DNA from: Cheilinus undulatus
Taxonomy: Eukaryota; Chordata; Actinopteri; Labriformes; Labridae
Assembly: GCF_018320785.1 (NCBI RefSeq)
Contig: NC_054878.1
Span: 43,189,023-43,253,022, forward strand
Direction: 5' to 3'
DNA: 64,000 nt
Shown: in pieces, positions 58,516-64,000 of the stretch
Layout of the letters: each line of letters opens with the position of its first letter
How positions within the stretch are numbered: position 1 is the stretch's first letter
Translations under genes and position numbers: made by a program
Notes under the pieces: generated by a model
The model's database searches: none
Told to the model about the DNA's origin: nothing
What the model saw: only the letters and a program-made list of their open reading frames with translations

Positions 58516-58531
58516 AACTTCCTGTTATACT
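58516..58531 (-). promoter_or_regulatory. ETS/PU.1-like conserved box upstream of gene D
   Basis: AACTTCCTGTTATACT, about 85 bp upstream of the ATG. The same box sits at the same distance in E, with identical flanks. Confidence 0.5.
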
Positions 58532-60360
58532 AAACTCAAATGCTGAGCCTTTTGCCCACTTTTTGTGCTCTTCTAACTTTCTGAGAGAAGCTGTTTCTTC
58601 CAAACAGAGAAACTTTTCATCAAAATGTGGAGTTCTTCTACTAAAGTGGTCCTTATAGTTGACAGTCAGACTCCTCAGTGATCAGACTGACAGCTCAGAC
58701 TCCTGCTGTAGTCTGGTGAAACATGGGAGGAGCTGATATTGTTATTGGTGTGAGAATTGTTTGTTCCTCATCACAGTGGTTAACCATGTCTGAGTGCCTA
58801 TATCAGTGTTTCACAAACTTTTTTCCTGGTGACACTTTTTAGAAGGTAAAAGCCACCGTTACCCAACAACTTTCTTTCCCATTCATTATTTCTTGTCTGT
58901 ATTCTGTGTCGTCCACAGCTGATTGGTTAAGCTGGTGCTTGTTGATTCCAGACTCGATCTGGTCCTGACCTGATGCTTTCTATTTAATAAGACTTGAATA
59001 GGCCACTTTACCTCCTTCACATAGGTTTCATTTTAATGCTCGGCTTCTTGGGTCTTCAGCAGCTGTCTGGTCTGGAACAAGGAGTTTATTTATTCTTTAT
59101 TATCATCCAAACATCCATGACTGTCACTTTAGCTCTTTTTGGCTGGTAGAGTGGTTTCTGGCTTTATTATGGAGGAGAGGATGAGTGCACTGCAGAAATA
59201 AATATTGTAGCAAAGACATTCTGAAGACTCATTTGGTGACCCCACAAAAATCCCCCTGACCCACCTGTGGGTTCTGACCCAGGCTTTGGTAATGAGTGGT
59301 CTCTACTGCAGCTTCACCTCACCCTCCTCAGTCTGTCTTCATTTATATGGATTTGACTTCTTTACTGTTATTACATTTTGTAAGACAGGGGTAGACATCC
59401 TGATGTAAACAAAGCTGGAAGACCCACATGTAGACTGTAATTATTGATTAAACACAATGACAAAGAAGACAGAACCAAAAGTTCAGATTTTAAACAGCAG
59501 AAATGTTTAAATAAAGTCCATATCACAAGAAAAACTAAATATCCAAGCTGTGTCTCATTTCAGGGGCTGCATCCTTCAGGGGAGGTCTGAAACAAGACTG
59601 TCTGGTCAAGATGAGTCCCTGAAATTGTGTGTTCACAGTGTCCATGACTGAACACATTACAGTAAAATCTTAAAACAGAATCTGTGTCAACTGTAGAAGA
59701 TACTGGAAGAGAAAGAAGATGAGTTAATGTAATTTCCACATTGTTAGTATGTTCTTTAAATAGTATGAAGTGTGTCATCAGTGAGTCAAAACTTACTGCT
59801 GATCGTAGACAGAAACACAAAAGCGTCTGAAACATGTTTTCCTGATGTGAACTGTCTGCAGGTGTAACGTCCAACATCCTCACGTCTGACATGTTTTATA
59901 ACCAGAGAACAGTCCTCTTTAACACGTAGTCTCTCTGATTTAGCTTCAGCTATCTTACTACTACCTATATTTCCATGTGTTATCAGCTCTTCTGATGCTA
60001 CATTCAAAACAGAACTGTAAAGCCAAGATGTAGTGTAACAGTTCTGCTGATTTTTGATCACATTCCCACAGGGTAAAGTGACGTCTTCTCCAACTCTGAC
60101 AGTGATGGAGGTGGTGTTATCTCCAGTTACAGCTGATGGAGCTGAAATAGAGACATGAAAACATAAGAATGTGAGATTTGTTGAATGTTTTGAAAAGGGA
60201 TTAAAATAAAAACAAAACAACTGAAAAGTGGCCAATCATATCCAGGCCTGCTGATCAACCCAGAGAACAGGCCGTCAATGTATGTGTGTTAGATCAGTAG
60301 CATTAGTGCTAGCATACATTTACCTCATTTTGGAGCTGTAGTGTGTTTAACTATCACTGG

Positions 60361-60639
60361 TGTTACGGCTGGCTCAAAGCCGAACATAACAATGGAAACC
60401 ACACACTCAATGGGTTAAATAATAATCACTTTTATTGAAGTTTTAACCAAGGTTTAACTAAACAAAACCTGAGCGCACACAAAGGAGGTGCTGCTGCTGC
60501 AAGGTGGAGAGAGAGAGTGAGCTGGTTAGCAGATCCTGCCTAAATAGACTCTGGGTCATTAACCACAGGTGCAGACAAGGTGACATCAGCAGTCACTAAA
60601 GGAAACACCCAAAATAAAACAGGAAGCACTCATGTAACA
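60361..60639 (-). mobile_element. Solo LTR
   Basis: Starts TGTTACGG and ends ATGTAACA (TG...CA with inverted TGTTAC/GTAACA); flanked by the 4-bp direct repeat CTGG (60357-60360 and 60640-60643). The minus strand contains CAATAAAAG, a fitting poly(A) signal, so transcription would be on the minus strand. No internal retroelement sequence lies beside it. Confidence 0.7.
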
Positions 60640-60699
60640 CTGGGTTTAGAAAAAATCATTTTTTTCATGCTACTTTTTATCCTTTGTTACCATATTTCT

Positions 60700-60880
60700 T
60701 CTTTTTAGCCACTTCTTGTTACCACTTTTAACCCATTTACAGCTTTTTGTCACATTTTTGCCACTTTTAACCAATAGTTTCCACTTCCATCCATTCATAC
60801 TGCCCCCTACTGTTGACAAGCAGTACTACCTCATATGAAAGTGCACTATGCTCATTATTATTAATCTAATGAGGCTTCTG
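60700..60880. repeat. TTTTTGCCAC-type array fragment in the first intron of E
   Basis: Short array followed by CTGCCCCCTACTGTTGACAA, colinear with the first intron of gene D at about 57680-57870. It shows that D and E share intron sequence by descent. Confidence 0.65.
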
Positions 60881-61330
60881 GGATTAGTGATGGGAATTGA
60901 TAAGATTTTATTGATATCAATACCAGGGCTGTCACTAGGAATGAAAGACAGGGGTGGGGGTGGGGGGTTCGCCCCAAGGGTTGCAGATAATGCATAGAGC
61001 ACATCCCAGATTTTTTTCTCTACACCTTAGCATTTATCAGGACCTATAATCCGGCTCACTCTCTTTTCCTTAGATGACTGTACTTTCCTGAGCCTTCAGG
61101 AGGTCTTCCTTTTTCTTGATAACAGCCTGAGTGAGTTTATGAGCTGGTATTTAAAGGTCTATATGCTGGAATGACTTCATGGAAAAGATGTTGGAAAAAA
61201 GATCCATTAATGCATTTAGTCAAATATAAATGTGGTATATAATATCTAAAAATATATAGTTTATAACTCCTCTCTTATTAGTTTATTTCTGCCTGCCACT
61301 GATATTTCTCTGTCTGAAGACAGTCTATAC

Positions 61331-62217
61331 CAGTGGTTCCCAACGTTATTCTACCAAAAAGCCATATTATCTTAAAATACTTCAGTGAGAGCCATATTCC
61401 AAAGCCAGGGATGTAAGGAAATCCATAGATCAGCTGATCCTTGGTGAAAATAAAATGAAACTGATTATTATTGGATTATTCTGTAATTAAATGGGATGCA
61501 ATAGCCTACATAAAAGTCTTCATAGTGTTAGAGGAAAATATATGTTACTAATAATAAGCATGATTTTCAAAGAGCTGATGAATTAAGGTTGGTTATTTGG
61601 GTATTTATCTCTCACACTGGGACATTTACTGTAGTTCTGTGACTTTATTAACATCAAAGAGATGTTTTCTAGATTTTTTCCACTCATTAATAATGCTTTT
61701 AGCTAAAGGGGGAGGGGCCTCATAGTGGTCTTTGCCCTGGGCCTCAAAATGAGTAAATCCGGCCCTGCCTCACGCCTGCAGCTCTCTACATTGTTCCACT
61801 TTGCCTCATTCTGTAGCGTTGGTTTCCTGTTTCTGCTCTTTTGACAGTTTTTATTATCAGCAGTACATTAAAGATCAACTAAAACACTGTTTGGACAAGT
61901 TTAACTAGATATCAGGTTATCTCAACATGTGATCCGTGTGTGTGAGGGTCACTGATGACCGATGACGCACATCACAATGATCATCATAAAATACCAGTGC
62001 AGGAGAGCATGGGCAGGAAGTGACTGAAGAAACTTGTTAAAATGAGGGCAGAAGAAGCTTCAGTTTGAACACAAAACAGCACACCTCAGTGAATGATCTG
62101 AAGAGACGCAGCACCAGCAGATAATAAAACACGGATTAAAAGTAAATCAAAGTTTTCATTTAGACTTGGCACTAAAGAGCCACAGGTGCCTGGAGAGCCA
62201 TGGGTTGAGTATCTCTG
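61331..62217. mobile_element. hAT-like element (first intron of E)
   Basis: Ends CAGTGGTTCCCAACG and, inverted, CAGAGATACTCAACC; flanks GTCTATAC and CTCTACAC agree at six of eight positions. The ends share AGAGCCATATT/AGAGCCAC-type sequence. No transposase recognised. Confidence 0.55.
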
Positions 62218-62733
62218 CTCTACACATTAAGCAGGAAGTAACGTAACGCTGTGGTGCATTCCTTCATTAGTTCTGTCGCTGTTTTTACTGTAATTATTGT
62301 TAGGGGGGCTGAGGAACATTTTAGGGTGGCTTCAGCCCCCCAAAAATGAAATAATGACATCCCTGATTTTCACAGCTTAATTTTACAATGAACCATGATG
62401 TTGCTGACCTCCATGGGCCCCCAGTTTAGCTGGGCCCCAGACAGCTCTACCCTTTATCCTCCTCTATGGTTGGCCTTGATCATATAAACATGAAAATCAT
62501 CAACGAGCACCAAACTTGTCTGTCCAACTTCAATCAATGTCAACACTGTTAATACTGATAAAAACATCTGTAACATCTGTCCTTTATCAGTGAATAAGTT
62601 TATGTTTATCCTTACCTGTACAGAGAAGCATCAGCATCCCAAATCAAAGCATTTTAATCCTCCTGATCTGATGAATCTTGCCCCTCATTCTCAATCTCTA
62701 CTCTCAAAAAGTCAGATGGAGAGTTGTAGCTTT

Positions 62734-62749
62734 AACTTCCTGTTATACT
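62734..62749 (-). promoter_or_regulatory. ETS/PU.1-like conserved box upstream of pseudogene E
   Basis: AACTTCCTGTTATACT, about 85 bp upstream of the ancestral ATG. The promoter region is therefore preserved even though the coding part is broken. Confidence 0.45.
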
Positions 62750-62864
62750 AAACTCAAATGATGAGCCTTTTCTCCACTTTTTGTTCTCTTCTGACTTTTG
62801 AGAGAAGCTGTTTCCTCATAACACCAGAGCAGCTTCACACCAAACTATGAGTTCTTCTTCTAAA

Positions 62865-63850
62865 GTAGTCCTTATAGTTGACAGTCAGACTCCTCAGTGA
62901 TCAGACTGACAGCTCAGACTCCTGCTGTAGTCTGGTGTCTTAAGGGAGGAGCTGGTAGTTTTGGTGGTGTGAGAATAGCATGTTGCTCATCATGGTGGTT
63001 AATTTTCTGCGAAAATAGATGAGGTAGTGTTACAGTGGGGTTTGGTGCAGCATCAACAGAGATGAACGCATTTCACACTCTGATTTTAAATAACTGGTTA
63101 CTCATTTCTGTTTGTCTGAAGTCTATTCTGCAGTTTCTCTTCCTTCACTTCTCTGCCTTTCTTCATTCACATTAAAATAACTTCACTAAGTCTTCATATG
63201 AATGTTTGCTAGAGAGCTGAGACGTCACTCTTAAAACATTGACATCAAAAACAACACTGGAGGACCGTATGAAGGCTGACAATTACTTATTAAACAAACC
63301 ACAAAGACGGTGCATTAAAGAGTTCAGATTTTAAGCAACAATTTAGACTGAATGAAAACAACAAGCCTAATGACAGTTCCAAACTAGAATGGCCGTCTGC
63401 GGCGGCAGACCCACGCCTAAGCAGCGCCACCGAGGAACTCACGCTCCCACTGATTACTATAGTGTTCAAAATTCGGAGTGTGAGAAAAACCGAACAGGTG
63501 TGTGGATCATCACCAAAATCTAATCGATTCTTCCCTGTCATGATCCCAGTATTCCCTGAAAGTTTGATGAAGATCCGACTTTCCATTCTTGAGTTATCTT
63601 GTACACATACAAACAAACAGAAAGCTACGGAACCCTTTACATAACCTCCTGCCGATTTCATCGGCGTGGGTAAAAAGTTGGGACACTGTGTAAAATGTAA
63701 ATAAAATCAGAATGACTGTCAAATCTCATAAACCCATATTTTATTCACTTTAGAACATAAAAATGTGTCAGATGTTTAAAATCAGACATTTTATCATTCC
63801 ATGAAAAATATTAGCTCATTTTGAATTTGATGTCAGCAACACATCTCAGA
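62865..63850. repeat. Duplicated upstream block, copy next to E
   Basis: Paralogous to 51380-52300. It contains about 150 bp (63330-63480) that is absent from the other copy. Confidence 0.7.
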
Positions 63851-64000
63851 AACACAGGGACAGGGCCGTGTTTACCAAACGTCTGTGAGGTGAGGAGAGC
63901 AGTTTCTGGAGTTTTGGAGAGGAATGTTGTCCCATTGTTGTCTGATGGAGCATTCTAGCTGCTCAACAGTCCTGTCTATTTTGTATTGGTGAAAGGTCTG
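63674..64000 (-). mobile_element. Mariner-like element, copy 5, runs off the window
   Basis: TTGGGACACTGTGTAAAATG and TTTATTCACTTTAGAAC, then CAGCAACACATCTCAGAAAC, as in copy 4. Continues beyond base 64000. Confidence 0.7.

Larger units (their letters stand above)
59560..62652 (-). pseudogene. Gene E: decaying fifth receptor copy (signal, D1, truncated D2)
   Basis: Three exons are recognisable: 62652-62616 (signal), 60141-59797 (complete D1) and 59690-59560 (start of D2). The signal exon matches gene D (GMLMLLCT), but its third codon is TGA (62646-62644), where gene C has a leucine codon. A second in-frame ATG three codons later could give a seven-residue leader, too short to be convincing. 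D1 is intact: VTLPCGN, extra Cys before TTSWLY, EDCSLVIK, EDVGRYTC. D2 follows its paralogs as far as CEHTI and then switches at about 59622 to unrelated sequence that ends at a TGA (59562-59560). No stalk, membrane or tail exon lies between 59560 and the promoter of gene D. It could be a pseudogene or, if the downstream ATG works, a short secreted form. I favour pseudogene. Confidence 0.75.

Noticed and set aside
1-64000. CRISPR array, prophage or bacterial operon
   Set aside because: Repeats are eukaryotic transposons or a simple minisatellite, and all real genes are intron-split vertebrate genes.

Overview
The window is vertebrate and almost certainly teleost fish DNA. It is AT-rich, its genes are split by introns with GT/AG borders, and it is packed with repeat families typical of fish: Tc1/mariner-like elements with long inverted repeats, non-autonomous hAT-like elements with 8-bp target duplications, tRNA-derived SINEs, a 5'-truncated non-LTR retrotransposon, CACTA-like termini and a solo LTR. 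No bacterial-type operon, CRISPR array or genuine tRNA/rRNA gene was seen.

The cellular content is one tandem cluster of immunoglobulin-superfamily receptor genes, all on the minus strand. From their promoters downwards they are E (62652-59560, decayed), D (58434-53480), C (51162-42750), B (38985-29699) and A (27310-5967). I rebuilt each gene exon by exon. Every gene has a short signal-peptide exon, a V-like Ig exon (D1), a second Ig exon (D2), usually a stalk exon, a transmembrane exon and small cytoplasmic exons. For A-D the spliced lengths are exact multiples of three and encode 329, 334, 386 and 302 aa. A, B and C each carry three ITIM-type tyrosine motifs in the tail. D has no ITIM, but it has an arginine at the outer edge of its membrane segment and a YEN motif, so it looks like an activating partner. 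E has a stop codon in the signal peptide and a truncated D2. The architecture and the D1 signature (LPC, a second Cys before TSW, DCSLVIK, EDVGxYxC) resemble the teleost DICP family (diverse immunoglobulin domain-containing proteins). That family name is an inference from memory, not a search result. A short ETS/PU.1-like upstream motif is conserved in all five units.

The rest is transposon sequence, much of it nested. Positions 170-3968 hold a minus-strand Tc1-like element and a second Tc1-like element split by two hAT-like insertions. Positions 6349-8810 (one nested hAT) and 9527-11085 lie in introns of gene A. The 13.9-kb first intron of gene A holds a probable 9.6-kb CACTA-like element (13851-23461) that itself contains a TA-flanked element and a 552-bp minisatellite, followed by a GC-rich element with a broken Myb/SANT-like gene (24476-26100). 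Positions 28590-35115, which include the last intron of gene B, are a stack of mariner-like, hAT-like, SINE and MITE insertions. Introns of C and flanks of C, D and E hold further Tc1, LINE, hAT and LTR copies. Shared introns and flanks show that C, D and E arose by local duplication.
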